From positions 1 through 41,588 of the forward strand of contig CAMLCW010000002.1 in the NCBI GenBank assembly GCA_946478645.1: 41,588 nucleotides of DNA, given 5' to 3'. The notes under the pieces were generated by a model, which was given only the letters and a program-made list of their open reading frames with translations, ran no database searches and was not told the origin of the DNA. This DNA is from an uncultured Variovorax sp. GTDB lineage: Bacteria; Pseudomonadota; Gammaproteobacteria; Burkholderiales; Burkholderiaceae. Positions 1 through 8,681 of the stretch are shown in pieces. Within the stretch, counting starts at the first letter, position 1. Every line of letters starts with the position of its first letter. A program made the position numbers and the translations under genes.

Positions 1-242
1 GGGCGCGGCGCGGGCGCGGCCCGGGCGGTGGCCGGCGCAGGCGCCTCGGCCACGGCGCGCTCGCGCGGTGCCGCAACGGGCGCTTCGGGCGGCGCGGCCG
101 CTTCGACCGGGGCAGGCGCTTCCAAGGGCGCGGACGCCGGCGCCTCGACGGCCGCAGGCACAGGCCACCAGACCTTGACGCCCATTTCGTCGAGCATCGC
201 GCGGCGGCGCGCGTCGAGCTGCAATGTCTGCACCGCGCTCAT
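1..242 (-). CDS. Uracil-DNA glycosylase family protein, N-terminal part (runs off window)
   Basis: Only the first 80 or so codons are inside the window; the gene continues to the left of base 1. The ATG at 242 overlaps the rimI stop by four bases (ATGA), so it is probably translationally coupled. The visible protein begins MSAVQTLQLDARRRAMLDEM and then becomes a long Ala/Pro/Glu-rich low-complexity stretch, with no catalytic motif yet. The call rests on context: in Burkholderiales the tsaB-rimI pair is commonly followed by a family 4/5-like uracil-DNA glycosylase whose N-terminus has such an Ala-Pro linker. The enzyme would remove uracil from DNA in base-excision repair. The start is well supported; the product name is inference. 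Confidence 0.6.
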   Translation of the reverse strand, partial: MSAVQTLQLDARRRAMLDEMGVKVWWPVPAAVEAPASAPLEAPAPVEAAAPPEAPVAAPRERAVAEAPAPATARAAPAPR

Positions 243-781
243 CGCAGCGCCCCCCATGCAGAACCGGACTCGTTGAGCCGCAGGCTCATGACCACGGCAT
301 CCTCGCGCCGGCCCTCCAGCGCGGGGTAATAACCCTTGCGCACGCCGACGCTGCGAAAGCCCTGGCGCATGTAGATGTCGAGCGCGCGCCGGTTGCTTTC
401 GCGCACCTCGAGCCAGAGCCATTGCGCGCCCTGCGCGCGCGACCAGCCGGTGAGCGCCTCGAGCATGAGCGGCGCCCACCCCTGGCGCTGGAACGCCGGC
501 GCCACGGTGATGTTGAGCAGGTGCACCTCGTCCACGCCCTTCATCGCCACGAAGTAGCCGATCAGGGTTTCGCCGAGCCCGGTGACGGGCGTGGTCAGCC
601 CCGGCACGGCCGTGGGCGCGAGCAGGCACTGGCAGTGGTAGCCGACCGCCATCGAGTCGATGAAATTGGCGCGCGTCCAGGGATGGCTGTAGGCCGTCTG
701 TTCGACCGCGCAGACGGCCTCGAGCCGCTCGACGATCAGCGGTTCGAGGCGGGCTTCGACGGATTGGAGAACGGCGCTCAT
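239..781 (-). CDS. rimI: Ribosomal protein bS18-alanine N-acetyltransferase RimI
   Basis: This 180-residue GNAT acetyltransferase would acetylate the N-terminal alanine of ribosomal protein S18 in the cytoplasm, using acetyl-CoA. The GNAT core is visible: an N-terminal HPWTRANF segment (33-40), the beta-4 strand LLNITVAP (88-95), the acetyl-CoA loop QRQGWA (98-103), the LEVRESN strand (124-130) and the closing YMRQGFRSVG segment (137-146). Length is slightly above the roughly 150 residues of E. coli RimI because of an N-terminal extension and an insert at 55-70. It starts 3 bases after the tsaB stop and overlaps the next gene by 4 bases, the usual tsaB-rimI pairing. A generic GNAT activity cannot be excluded, but context favours RimI. 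Confidence 0.9.
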   Translation of the reverse strand: MSAVLQSVEARLEPLIVERLEAVCAVEQTAYSHPWTRANFIDSMAVGYHCQCLLAPTAVPGLTTPVTGLGETLIGYFVAMKGVDEVHLLNITVAPAFQRQGWAPLMLEALTGWSRAQGAQWLWLEVRESNRRALDIYMRQGFRSVGVRKGYYPALEGRREDAVVMSLRLNESGSAWGALR

Positions 782-784
782 GGC

Positions 785-1510
785 TCAGGTCTGGGGTGCG
801 GCCGTGGCAGCCGCGGCCTTGATGGCCGCGCGCTCCTCGGTCGTTTGCGCCACTTTATCGCGAACATAGAGCGGCCAGGCGTGCGCGGCATCGACCGTGC
901 GGCCCGCGGCAAGCAGGGCCGGCGCCAGGCGCAGCATCGCGGCCGCGGTCGGCAGCACCTCGTGGCGCGCGGCGGCGGGCGCAAGGCGCGCTCCGTAGGC
1001 CGCAAACGCGTTGCCGGCGAGCGCCCAGCCCGCGGGCACCTCGAGCGATTCGGGCGCGAGCAGCAGCGGCGCGGCGCCATCGGGTTCTTGTGCGTCGCCG
1101 CCGAGCGCGCCGCCCGCGTCGAAGTCGTAGCGCGCGGCGTAGATCTGGTCCATGCGCGCGTCGAGCGTGGCCACCACGCGGCGCGCGCCGAAGGCATGGC
1201 GCGCCTCCTCGGCCACGGCCAGCAGCGTGTCGACCGGCAGCAGCGGCACGCCGCTGCCGAAGGCCAGGCCCTGCGCGACCGAGCAGGCCGTGCGCAGGCC
1301 GGTGAAGGAGCCCGGGCCGCGGCCGAACGCGATCGCGTCGAGGCTGGCGAGTTCGAGCCCCGCCTCGGCCAGCAGCTGCAGCACGAGCGGGATCAGCGTG
1401 CCCGAGGCCTGCGCGCCGCCCGCACCGCTGTGCGTGAAAAGGCGCTCGCCGTGGCGCACCGCCACCGACAGGTGCTCGGTGCTGGTGTCGAAGGCCAGAA
1501 GTCTAGGCAT
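785..1510 (-). CDS. tsaB: tRNA threonylcarbamoyladenosine biosynthesis protein TsaB
   Basis: TsaB (241 residues) is the ASKHA-fold scaffold that pairs with TsaD and TsaE to transfer threonylcarbamoyl to A37 of ANN-decoding tRNAs. The N-terminal LLAFDTSTEHLSVAV is the classic phosphate-1 strand-turn-strand, and GRGPGSFTGLRTA near residues 63-75 is the TsaB signature. The C-terminal half is Ala-rich and poorly conserved, as in the family. Its start lies within the last 8 bases of the upstream permease gene, and rimI follows after 3 bases, so all are probably on one transcript. TsaC/Sua5, which makes the activated intermediate for the same modification, is encoded 5 kb away at 5906-6907. Identification is firm. 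Confidence 0.95.
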   Translation of the reverse strand: MPRLLAFDTSTEHLSVAVRHGERLFTHSGAGGAQASGTLIPLVLQLLAEAGLELASLDAIAFGRGPGSFTGLRTACSVAQGLAFGSGVPLLPVDTLLAVAEEARHAFGARRVVATLDARMDQIYAARYDFDAGGALGGDAQEPDGAAPLLLAPESLEVPAGWALAGNAFAAYGARLAPAAARHEVLPTAAAMLRLAPALLAAGRTVDAAHAWPLYVRDKVAQTTEERAAIKAAAATAAPQT

Positions 1511-2519
1511 CGCACCGCCCCGGCACGGGCACGGCCGCGGCCGATGCCACCGCGCGCGCGCTGGGCGCGCCCTTGTGCACGCCGAACAGGATGCCCGCCG
1601 TCACGAGCAGCAGCCCGGCCACGAGGTTCCAGTACAGCGGCTCGCCGAGCCAGATGACCGCGCCGAAGGCCGACAGGCCGGGCACGAGCGCGGTGATCAT
1701 GGTGGTGCGAACCGGGCCGAAGTACTGGACCATCCGCGTGAAGGTGATGCCCGAGATCACCACCGATCCCACGCCCTGGAACAGCATCTGGAACGCCACC
1801 TCGCCCCAGGGCGCGTCGCCGATGTGGCTCACGACCGCGCCGGACGCCACGAGCAGCGTGTAGACCGGCACGTAGGTCAGCAGCGCGAACACGGTGATCG
1901 CGATGGTCGCGCGCACCGCGTCGAGCCCGTGGCGGCGCGCCACCACGCCGTAGCAGGCCCAGCAGAAGGCCGCCCCCATGAACAGCAGGTCGCCCTTCCA
2001 GATCTCGCCGCCGTCGAAGGCATGCAGCAGGCTGCGCCCGCCGACCATGAGGGCGCCGGCCACGATCAGCGCAAGCCCGAACGCGCGCGCCGCCGTGATC
2101 CGGTCGCGCAGCACCAGTGCGGCCAGCAAGGTGGTCCACAGCGGCAGGCTGCCGGGCATCAGCACCGCGGCATGGCCCGCGGGCGCGAAGAAGAAGCCGC
2201 TGTAGGCGAGCGAGGCGTAGGCCACGCCGCCGAGGATGCCGGCGCTCGCCGTGACCCGCAGCGACAGCGGCGAGAGACCGAACAGCGAAGCGGCGGCGCC
2301 GGGCTGCTGCTGCCGGCGGCTGCGTGCGACCAGCCAGGCGCCCCAGGGCACGAGCACCAGGCTCGCGCCGGTGATGCGCGCGAACGCCAGATCGAACGGC
2401 GTGAGCGAGCGCGCTGCCGACGCGCGGGCGATCACGATGAACGCGGTCCAGACCAGCACGGTGACCACGGCCGCGCCGATGCCGAGCGTGCGGGGCGAGA
2501 AGCGGGGCAGGGCGGGCAT
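1503..2519 (-). CDS. DMT-superfamily permease (EamA family)
   Basis: A 338-residue integral membrane protein with about ten hydrophobic helices arranged as two EamA repeats, typical of drug/metabolite transporters that export amino acids, metabolites or drugs. Clear segments include GIGAAVVTVLVWTAFIVIA near the N-terminus, the VLMPGSLPLWTTLLAALVLRDR hinge typical of EamA repeats (shown here in outline), and a C-terminal PLYWNLVAGLLLVTAGIL helix. The ATG at 2519 is preferred: it places a short basic N-terminus (MPALPRFSPRTLG) before helix 1. An in-frame extension upstream would run through dacB on the opposite strand. The 3' end overlaps tsaB by 8 bases. Substrate is unknown. Confidence 0.85.
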   Translation of the reverse strand: MPALPRFSPRTLGIGAAVVTVLVWTAFIVIARASAARSLTPFDLAFARITGASLVLVPWGAWLVARSRRQQQPGAAASLFGLSPLSLRVTASAGILGGVAYASLAYSGFFFAPAGHAAVLMPGSLPLWTTLLAALVLRDRITAARAFGLALIVAGALMVGGRSLLHAFDGGEIWKGDLLFMGAAFCWACYGVVARRHGLDAVRATIAITVFALLTYVPVYTLLVASGAVVSHIGDAPWGEVAFQMLFQGVGSVVISGITFTRMVQYFGPVRTTMITALVPGLSAFGAVIWLGEPLYWNLVAGLLLVTAGILFGVHKGAPSARAVASAAAVPVPGRCDA

Positions 2520-2622
2520 CGGGCGATTATCGAGGGCCGCCGGCGCCCGCGCCCGGGCGGGGATTTGCAGCGGCGCCCGCGCGCTGGCCATGGGCGATTT
2601 TTTGCATCGGGATAATCGACCG

Positions 2623-4062
2623 ATGCGCCTGTTCCCACCCGCCATCCTCCACACCGCCTTCGCCTTTTCGCTGGCCGCGCTCGCCGCGGCAGGCGCCCAT
2701 GCCCAGCAAGCGCCGGCCCCGTTTCCCCCACAGGTCGAGGCCGCGCTCGCGCGCGCCAAGGTGCCGCGCGATGCGGTCACCCTGCTCGTCGCCGATGCCG
2801 AGGGCCAGCGCCCGCCGCGCCTGGCCTGGCGCACGCAGGTGCCGGTCAACCCGGCCTCGATCATGAAGCTGGTCACCACCTATGCGGCGCTCGACACGCT
2901 CGGGCCCGCCTACAGCTGGAGCACGCCGGTCTACGTCGACGGCACGGTGCAGGGCGGCGTGCTCAACGGCAACCTCTACATCAAGGGCCAGGGCGACCCC
3001 AAGCTGGTGCTCGAACGCGCCTGGCTGCTGCTGCGCCGCGTGCAGGGCCTCGGCATCACCACGGTGAGCGGCGACATCGTGCTCGACCGCAGCGCCTTCG
3101 AGGGCATGGCCGACACCGACCCGGCCGCCTTCGACGGCGAGCCACTGCGGCCCTACAACGCCTCGCCCGAGGCGCTGCTGGTGAACTTCAAGTCGGTCAC
3201 CATGACCTTCACGCCCGAGCGCGGCGGCCAGCAGGCCCGCGTCAACTACGAGCCCCCGCTCGCGAGCGTGTCGATGCAGCCCACGGTGGCGCTCGTCGCC
3301 GGCGAATGCGGCGACTGGCGCGCGGCACTGCGGCCCGACTTCAGCGACCCGAACCGCATCCGCTTCGAGGGCGGACTGCCCGCGGCCTGCGGCGAGAAGG
3401 CCTGGGCGGTCGCCTATGCCGATCCGCGCACCTACGCGCTGCGCGCCATCGGCGGGCTGTGGGCCGAGATGGGCGGCCGCGTCGGCGGCCAGATGCGCGA
3501 CGGCCGGGTGCCCGCGGGGCTGCGCCCGGCGTTCGAGTTCGGCTCGCCGCCGCTCGCGGAGGTGGTGCGCGACATCAACAAGTACAGCAACAACGTGATG
3601 GCGCAGCAGCTGTTCCTCACGCTCGGGCTCACGCAGCGCCAGCGCGGTTCGCTCGATGCGTCGCGCGATGCGCTGGGCCAGTGGTGGCGCGACCGCATCG
3701 GCACCGGCGAGGCGCCACCGCTGTTCGACAACGGCTCCGGCCTGTCGCGCGACGCGCGCATCAGCGCCGCGGCGCTCGGCCGGATGCTGCAGCTGGCCTG
3801 GCGTTCGGCGGTCATGCCCGAACTGGTGTCCTCGCTGCCGGCCTCGGGCGTCGACGGCACGCTGCGCAAGCGCGCACTGCGCTCGGGCGGTGCCGCCCAC
3901 CTCAAGACAGGGTCGCTGCGCGATGTGTCGGGCGTGGCCGGCTACGTGCACGGCGCGAGCGGCCGGCGCTACGTGCTCGTGGCCATTGCCAACGGCGAGA
4001 ACGCCGGCGCATCGCGCGCCGCATTCGACGCGCTGGTCGATTGGGCATCCCTGGACAACTGA
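2623..4062 (+). CDS. dacB: D-alanyl-D-alanine carboxypeptidase/endopeptidase (PBP4-type, peptidase S13)
   Basis: A periplasmic penicillin-binding protein of 479 residues that trims or cleaves peptidoglycan peptides. A signal peptide ends near AGAHAQQ (residues 24-29). All three active-site motifs are present: SIMK (S79-K82, nucleophile and general base), SNN (S322-N324) and KTG (K428-G430). The long insert between SxxK and SxN is characteristic of the S13 family. The ATG at 2623 is chosen because it directly precedes the signal peptide; an in-frame ATG at 2590 would add 11 polar residues before it. It is divergent from the permease with about 100 bases between them. The lipase-like gene follows after 125 bases, probably from its own promoter. 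Confidence 0.93.
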   Translation: MRLFPPAILHTAFAFSLAALAAAGAHAQQAPAPFPPQVEAALARAKVPRDAVTLLVADAEGQRPPRLAWRTQVPVNPASIMKLVTTYAALDTLGPAYSWSTPVYVDGTVQGGVLNGNLYIKGQGDPKLVLERAWLLLRRVQGLGITTVSGDIVLDRSAFEGMADTDPAAFDGEPLRPYNASPEALLVNFKSVTMTFTPERGGQQARVNYEPPLASVSMQPTVALVAGECGDWRAALRPDFSDPNRIRFEGGLPAACGEKAWAVAYADPRTYALRAIGGLWAEMGGRVGGQMRDGRVPAGLRPAFEFGSPPLAEVVRDINKYSNNVMAQQLFLTLGLTQRQRGSLDASRDALGQWWRDRIGTGEAPPLFDNGSGLSRDARISAAALGRMLQLAWRSAVMPELVSSLPASGVDGTLRKRALRSGGAAHLKTGSLRDVSGVAGYVHGASGRRYVLVAIANGENAGASRAAFDALVDWASLDN

Positions 4063-4187
4063 GCGCCGCCCGCATCGCGCGGTGTACTGAAAACTTCTGC
4101 AGGGACAGGTGCTGCTTGCGTGCGGCACGGGCGCTGCACAGAATCGGACGGTCGTTCGATTCCAACGCCCCTCACCAGGAGACCGCC

Positions 4188-5753
4188 TTGAAGAAAATGT
4201 ACCGACTTCCATCCGCCCTGCTGTTGCTGCTGCTCTCGGCCTGCGGCGGCGGAGGTGGCGGCGGTGGCGGCATCGGCGTGGTCTTCCCGCCGCCCGCGGG
4301 CGATGGCGACACCGGCCGCGGCTCGGTCGTGAGCGACCCGCCCGCGCAGACCGCCAAGCTCTCGGCCGAGCAGTTCCGAACCAGCCTGCAGGCCAGCGAC
4401 CAGGGCAAGGCGCTGCTGCAGGTGGCCGGCGCCCCCAAGTGCGGCTTCGAGCTGCGCTACCTCGAATACCGCACCGTCGGCGGCAAGAACGAAGCCACCA
4501 ACGCGACCGCCGCGATCATGGTGCCCTCGGGCGCCGATGCGGCCTGCAGCGGACCGCGGCCGGTGGTGCTGTATGCGCACGGCAGCAACGCCGCGCGCGA
4601 CTACAACCTCGCGAAGTGGACCGAGGCCGCGCAGCCGGCCGCCGGCGAGGGGTTGATGATCGCGGCCACGTTCGCGGCGCAGGGCTACATCGTGGTGGCG
4701 CCCAACTACGCGGGCTACGACCGCTCGACACTGCCCTACCACCCCTATCTCAACGGCGAACAGCAGGGCAAGGACATGGTCGACGCGCTCACCGCGGCGC
4801 GCAAGACTTTCGCGGGCATCGGCGCCAATGACGCCGGCTCGCTGCTGATCACCGGCTATTCGCAGGGCGGCTACGTGGCGATGGCCGCGCACCGCGAGAT
4901 GCAGGCCACCGGCAAGCCGGTGACGGCGTCGGCGCCGCTGTCGGCGCCCTCGGCCATCGGCCTGCTCACCGACTACACCTACCTGGGCTGGCCCGCGCTC
5001 GGCAGCACGCTGTTCATACCGCTGCTGTCGACCAGCTGGCAACAGCAGTTCGGCGACGTCTACGACAGCACCGCCGACATCTACGAGGCGCAGTACGCGA
5101 GCGGCATCGACACGCTGCTGCCGAGCCTGACGCCGGTGTCGCGGCTGATCGCCGACGGCAAGCTGCCGCAGCTCGCGCTGTTCCCGGCCGGTGCCACGCC
5201 GGGCCCGGTGAGCCCCGAGCTGTCGATCTTCTACGGCGCCAACAACCTGGTCCGCCAGAGCTTCCTGACGCGGGCCGCGAGCGACATCCAGGCCAATCCC
5301 TGCCCCGGCAATGCGCTGCCCGCGACCGCCGCCTCGCTCAGCACGACAACGCCGCTCGACTGCCGGCCCGCGACGGGCTTCCGCAAGGCCGCGCGTGCCA
5401 ACGACCTGCGCAACTGGCTGCCGGCCCGGCCGGTGCTGATGTGCGGCGGCGCCAACGATCCGACGGTGAACTTCCTGAGCACGCGCGCCACCGCCGGCTA
5501 CTTCCGCGCCCGCGGCATGCCCGCCGCCGCGCTGGCGGTGGTCGACCTCGAAGACACCGGCGCCACCGACGCCTATGCGACTGCGCGCGCAGGCTTTGCG
5601 CAGGCCAAGAGCACGCTGGCGCAGAACACGCCCGGCAGCGATGCCGACAAGGCGCAGGCCGTCACGCTGGCCTACCACGGCACGCTCGTGCCGCCGTTCT
5701 GCCTCGCTTCGGCGCGCAGCTTCTTCCAAGGGGTTATGGCGGCGGGAGGCTGA
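4188..5753 (+). CDS. Lipase/esterase-like alpha/beta-hydrolase lipoprotein
   Basis: A 521-residue protein predicted to be lipid-anchored outside the cytoplasm. The N-terminus MKKMYRLPSALLLLLLSAC carries a lipobox (LSAC) followed by nine glycines. The body is an alpha/beta hydrolase: VLYAHGSNA (oxyanion strand), APNYAGYD, the nucleophile elbow GYSQGG (Ser about residue 225), VLMCGGANDPTVNF with a likely catalytic Asp, and AYHGTLVPP with a likely His. This resembles the secretory lipase (LIP) family, known for acyl ester hydrolysis. The start is a TTG: the AGGAGA at 4177-4182 is 5 bases from it, against 14 bases for the ATG at 4197. Substrate is not predictable. Confidence 0.82.
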   Translation: MKKMYRLPSALLLLLLSACGGGGGGGGGIGVVFPPPAGDGDTGRGSVVSDPPAQTAKLSAEQFRTSLQASDQGKALLQVAGAPKCGFELRYLEYRTVGGKNEATNATAAIMVPSGADAACSGPRPVVLYAHGSNAARDYNLAKWTEAAQPAAGEGLMIAATFAAQGYIVVAPNYAGYDRSTLPYHPYLNGEQQGKDMVDALTAARKTFAGIGANDAGSLLITGYSQGGYVAMAAHREMQATGKPVTASAPLSAPSAIGLLTDYTYLGWPALGSTLFIPLLSTSWQQQFGDVYDSTADIYEAQYASGIDTLLPSLTPVSRLIADGKLPQLALFPAGATPGPVSPELSIFYGANNLVRQSFLTRAASDIQANPCPGNALPATAASLSTTTPLDCRPATGFRKAARANDLRNWLPARPVLMCGGANDPTVNFLSTRATAGYFRARGMPAAALAVVDLEDTGATDAYATARAGFAQAKSTLAQNTPGSDADKAQAVTLAYHGTLVPPFCLASARSFFQGVMAAGG

Positions 5754-5762
5754 GGTCCGAAA

Positions 5763-5882
5763 AGCGGACAGCCGAACGCAGAGGTCGCAAAGGTCCGCAG
5801 AAGTCGCAGAAGAAAAACAAAAAAGGATTTTTCTGCGACTTCTGCGTAGCTTTTGTATTTCTTCTGCGTTCGGCTGTCCGCT
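5763..5882. repeat. 120-bp imperfect palindrome between convergent genes
   Basis: The outer arms 5763-5782 and 5863-5882 are perfect 20-base inverted complements. The inner arms 5796-5811 (CGCAGAAGTCGCAGAA) and 5831-5846 are perfect 16-base complements. The AT-rich centre is A-rich on one side and T-rich on the other. It sits between two convergent genes, so it could act as a bidirectional terminator. The CGCAGA-type iteration and long arms also resemble a small non-autonomous mobile repeat. No coding capacity was seen. Confidence 0.85.
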
Positions 5883-5905
5883 CCCGCTCCCGCTCCCGCT
5901 CCCGC
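5881..5905. repeat. Hexanucleotide tandem repeat (CTCCCG x4)
   Basis: Four head-to-tail copies of CTCCCG end directly at the tsaC stop codon (5906-5908 on the plus strand). The first copy overlaps the last two bases of the palindrome. The tract is prone to slippage, but it lies outside coding sequence. Confidence 0.85.
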
Positions 5906-6907
5906 TCAGGCCGCGGCCGCTCTCTGCAGCCGGTCGCGCACGCCTTCCCATTCGGGCGTGGCCGGCGGCGTCTCGACCCAGATCAGCTTGACACCTTCGG
6001 CGTCGAAGTCGCGCAGCACCGCGAACAGCTGGTGCGCCGCCGCCGCGGCATCGTCGGGCATGCGCCGCTGCAGCACCCGCTGCGACCGGTTGCGCAGCTC
6101 GGTGCGCGCCCATATCGCGATGTGCGCCGCGCCGGGGCCGAGCACGTCGAGCCCGGTCTGGATCGCCTTGGCGTCCATCAGCCGCAGCTTGGCGTTCGGC
6201 GCGTAGTGCGCCTCGAGCGTGCCGGAGGCGCGCGGCTCGGGGGTCTCGAGCACCTCGCGGTCCTGCAGGTGCTCGCCGAGCGCGGCCTCGATCTGCACGC
6301 GCGTGATCAGGCCCGGGCGCAGCAGCACCGGCGCGCCGCGGCTGCAGTCGACGATGGTCGATTCGATGCCCACCTCGCAGGCACCGCCGTCGATCACGGG
6401 CAGCGCTTCGCCGAACTCGTCGGCCACGTGCTGCGCCGTGGTCGGGCTGACGCGGCCGAAGCGGTTGGCACTGGGCCCCGCGAGGCCCGGCACGCCCTGC
6501 GCGGCACAGGCTTCGAGCAGCGCCTGCGCCACCGGATGGGAGGGGCAGCGCAGGCCGATGGTGTCCTGCCCACCGGCCGCCGCCGCGGCCACGCCGGGCT
6601 GGCGCGTGACGATCAAGGTCAGCGGACCGGGCCAGAAGGCCTGCACCAGACGCTGCGCGAACGGCGGCAGCGGCTGGGCGAAGCGCGACAGCGCCTCGGT
6701 GCCCTTGGGCCCCGCCGCGACGTGGACGATCAGCGGATGGTCGGCCGGCCGGCCCTTGGCCTTGAAGATGCCGGCCACCACCGCATCGCTGGTGGCGTCG
6801 GCGCCGAGCCCGTAGACGGTCTCGGTCGGGAAGGCGACGAGGCCGCCTGCGCGCAGCACGCGCACGGCTTCGTCGAGCGCGTCGGGGGACTGGCCGTCGA
6901 GGATCAT
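5906..6907 (-). CDS. tsaC: L-threonylcarbamoyladenylate synthase (Sua5 type)
   Basis: Makes threonylcarbamoyl-AMP from threonine, bicarbonate and ATP, the first step of tRNA t6A37 synthesis. The 333-residue length marks the two-domain Sua5 form rather than short TsaC. The YrdC-like domain shows PTETVYGLGADAT (about 27-39), KGRPADHPLIVHV, PGPLTLIV, GPSANRFGRVSPTTA and IESTIVDCS. A linker after LLRPGLIT leads to the Sua5 C-terminal domain starting SGTLEAHYAPNAKLRL. The ATG at 6907 overlaps the purK stop by 4 bases, so it is translated with purE-purK. The stop abuts a hexamer repeat and the palindrome, the likely 3' boundary of the operon. Confidence 0.95.
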   Translation of the reverse strand: MILDGQSPDALDEAVRVLRAGGLVAFPTETVYGLGADATSDAVVAGIFKAKGRPADHPLIVHVAAGPKGTEALSRFAQPLPPFAQRLVQAFWPGPLTLIVTRQPGVAAAAAGGQDTIGLRCPSHPVAQALLEACAAQGVPGLAGPSANRFGRVSPTTAQHVADEFGEALPVIDGGACEVGIESTIVDCSRGAPVLLRPGLITRVQIEAALGEHLQDREVLETPEPRASGTLEAHYAPNAKLRLMDAKAIQTGLDVLGPGAAHIAIWARTELRNRSQRVLQRRMPDDAAAAAHQLFAVLRDFDAEGVKLIWVETPPATPEWEGVRDRLQRAAAA

Positions 6908-8106
6908 GCGAGGTCGGCAGCCGAAAGCGCCGGCAGGCCGAGCAGCTGTGCCGCCTGCTGCGCCGTGGCGCGCACGCTCTCGAGCGTGGTGCCGGTGAGC
7001 GTCAGGTGGCCCATCTTGCGGCCCCGGCGCGGCTCGACCTTGCCGTACAGGTGCAGGTGCGCGCCGGGCAGCGCGAGCACCTCGCTCCAGCGCGGCGTGA
7101 CCGGCTTGTCGGCACTGTCGGGGAACCACAGGTCGCCGAGCAGGTTGAGCATGAACGCCGGGCTGTGCTGGCGCGGCACGGCCAGCGGCAGCCCCGCCAG
7201 GGTGCGCACCTGCAGTTCGAACTGCGAGACGTCGCAGGCTTCCATCGTGTAGTGGCCGCTGTTGTGCGGCCGCGGCGCCATTTCGTTCACCACCAGCGAA
7301 CCGTCGGCGAGCGCGAAGAACTCGACGCACAGCACGCCGACGTAGTCGAGCCCCGTGGCGATGCTTTTTGCCGAATTGACCGCCGCCTGCGCCACGGTCT
7401 TGGGCATGTTCTGCGCGTGCACCTCGGTCACGGCCAGGATGCCACCGCGGTGCAGGTTGCGCTGGGGCGGAAAGTGCACCATCTGGCCGTCGCGGCCGCG
7501 CGCCACGATCACCGAGCATTCGAATTCGAGCGGCAACAGCTTCTCGAGCACGCAGGGCACGCATCCCACGGCCTGCCAGGCGTCGACCAGCTCGGCGCGC
7601 GTCGACACGCGCAGCTGCCCCTTGCCGTCGTAGCCGAGGCGCGCCGTCTTCAGGATGCCCGGCAGCAGCGCTTCATCTACGGCGGCCAGTTGCGCCGCGC
7701 TCTCGATCACCGCGTAGGGCGCGCAGGCCACGCCGCAGCGCGTGAAGTGGGCCTTCTCCGCGATGCGGTCCTGCGCGATCGCGATCGCCGGGGCGCCGGG
7801 CGACACCGGCCGCGCGACCGCCAGATGCTCGAGCGAGGGCGCCGGCACGTTCTCGAACTCGGTCGTGACCGCATCGGCCAGGCCCGCGAGCCGCGCGAGG
7901 CCGTCGACGTCGGCATAGTCGGTGTGGACATAGTGGTGGCTCACGCGGCCGGCGGGGCTGTCGGGATCGGGGTCGAGCACCGCCGTGAAATAGCCCATGC
8001 GCTGGGCCGCGTGCACGAACATGCGCCCGAGCTGGCCGCCGCCGAGCACGCCGAGCGTGGCCCCGGGCAGCAGCGGAAAGCCGTTGTGGCCGTCGGCGCC
8101 GCTCAC
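6904..8106 (-). CDS. purK: 5-(carboxyamino)imidazole ribonucleotide synthase PurK
   Basis: An ATP-grasp enzyme of 400 residues that converts AIR, ATP and bicarbonate to N5-CAIR in purine synthesis. The N-terminus has the [12 protein letters not shown] nucleotide-binding loop. Further family segments are [20 protein letters not shown] [33 protein letters not shown] and the C-terminal [17 protein letters not shown]. The start is a GTG at 8106 overlapping the purE stop (GTGA), giving MSGADGHNG. No ATG lies close upstream in a sensible position, since further upstream the frame runs through purE. PurK acts immediately before PurE on an unstable intermediate, consistent with the coupled order. Confidence 0.95.
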   Translation of the reverse strand: MSGADGHNGFPLLPGATLGVLGGGQLGRMFVHAAQRMGYFTAVLDPDPDSPAGRVSHHYVHTDYADVDGLARLAGLADAVTTEFENVPAPSLEHLAVARPVSPGAPAIAIAQDRIAEKAHFTRCGVACAPYAVIESAAQLAAVDEALLPGILKTARLGYDGKGQLRVSTRAELVDAWQAVGCVPCVLEKLLPLEFECSVIVARGRDGQMVHFPPQRNLHRGGILAVTEVHAQNMPKTVAQAAVNSAKSIATGLDYVGVLCVEFFALADGSLVVNEMAPRPHNSGHYTMEACDVSQFELQVRTLAGLPLAVPRQHSPAFMLNLLGDLWFPDSADKPVTPRWSEVLALPGAHLHLYGKVEPRRGRKMGHLTLTGTTLESVRATAQQAAQLLGLPALSAADLA

Positions 8107-8645
8107 AGCGCACCCCCGCCCTGGGGCGAAAAGGGCGAGACGGCGCCGGGCTCTGCCGGCGGCAGGGCCATGGCCTCGGCGGCGGCGGTCTGGGCGGCGC
8201 GGAAGGCGTCTAGCCGGGTGCGCAGCGCCGGATCGCCGGCCGCCAGCATCGCCACCGCGAACAGCGCCGCGTTCGCGGCACCCGCGTTGCCGATGGCAAA
8301 GGTGGCGACCGGCACGCCCTTGGGCATCTGCACGATGCTGTAGAGCGAGTCGATCCCCTGCAGGTGGCGGCTGGCGACCGGCACGCCGAGCACCGGCACC
8401 GTGGTCTTCGAGGCCAGCATGCCCGGCAGGTGGGCCGCGCCGCCCGCCCCGGCGATGATCGCGACGAGTCCGCGGCCGGCCGCGCTTTCGGCGTATGCGA
8501 AGAGCGCATCGGGCATCCGGTGGGCCGAGACCACCTTGGCTTCGTGCCCGACACCGAATTGCTGGAGAATCTCGACGGCGTTGCGCATCGTCTCCCAATC
8601 GGAGTTCGAGCCCATCACCACACCGACCTGAATGGTTTCGTTCAT
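8103..8645 (-). CDS. purE: N5-CAIR mutase PurE (class I)
   Basis: A 180-residue cytoplasmic mutase that moves the carboxyl group of N5-CAIR to give CAIR. Active-site signatures are complete: GSNSDW (residues 11-16), SAHRMPD, and [13 protein letters not shown], followed by PVLGVPV. The C-terminus is extended by an Ala/Pro-rich tail after the core at about residue 160. The ATG at 8645 precedes [13 protein letters not shown] [10 protein letters not shown]. Only 36 bases separate it from the divergent thioredoxin gene, so the two promoters must overlap each other or extend into the genes. The presence of purK confirms the class I (PurK-dependent) type. Confidence 0.96.
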   Translation of the reverse strand: MNETIQVGVVMGSNSDWETMRNAVEILQQFGVGHEAKVVSAHRMPDALFAYAESAAGRGLVAIIAGAGGAAHLPGMLASKTTVPVLGVPVASRHLQGIDSLYSIVQMPKGVPVATFAIGNAGAANAALFAVAMLAAGDPALRTRLDAFRAAQTAAAEAMALPPAEPGAVSPFSPQGGGAL

Positions 8646-8681
8646 GGTTTCAATTTTACGTTTCACCCCCAGCTGTTCCCG

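Noticed and set aside
224..1657. A 477-codon plus-strand frame opposite rimI and tsaB
   Set aside because: The antisense of two clear genes with a typical operon layout; no motif is seen.
4063..4187. Promoter hexamers upstream of the lipase-like gene
   Set aside because: Only weak TTGCGT/CAGAAT-like matches are present, not better than chance in this composition.
5763..5882. CRISPR-like spacing of CGCAGA words
   Set aside because: The words are irregular and part of an inverted repeat; there are no equal-length spacers and no cas genes.
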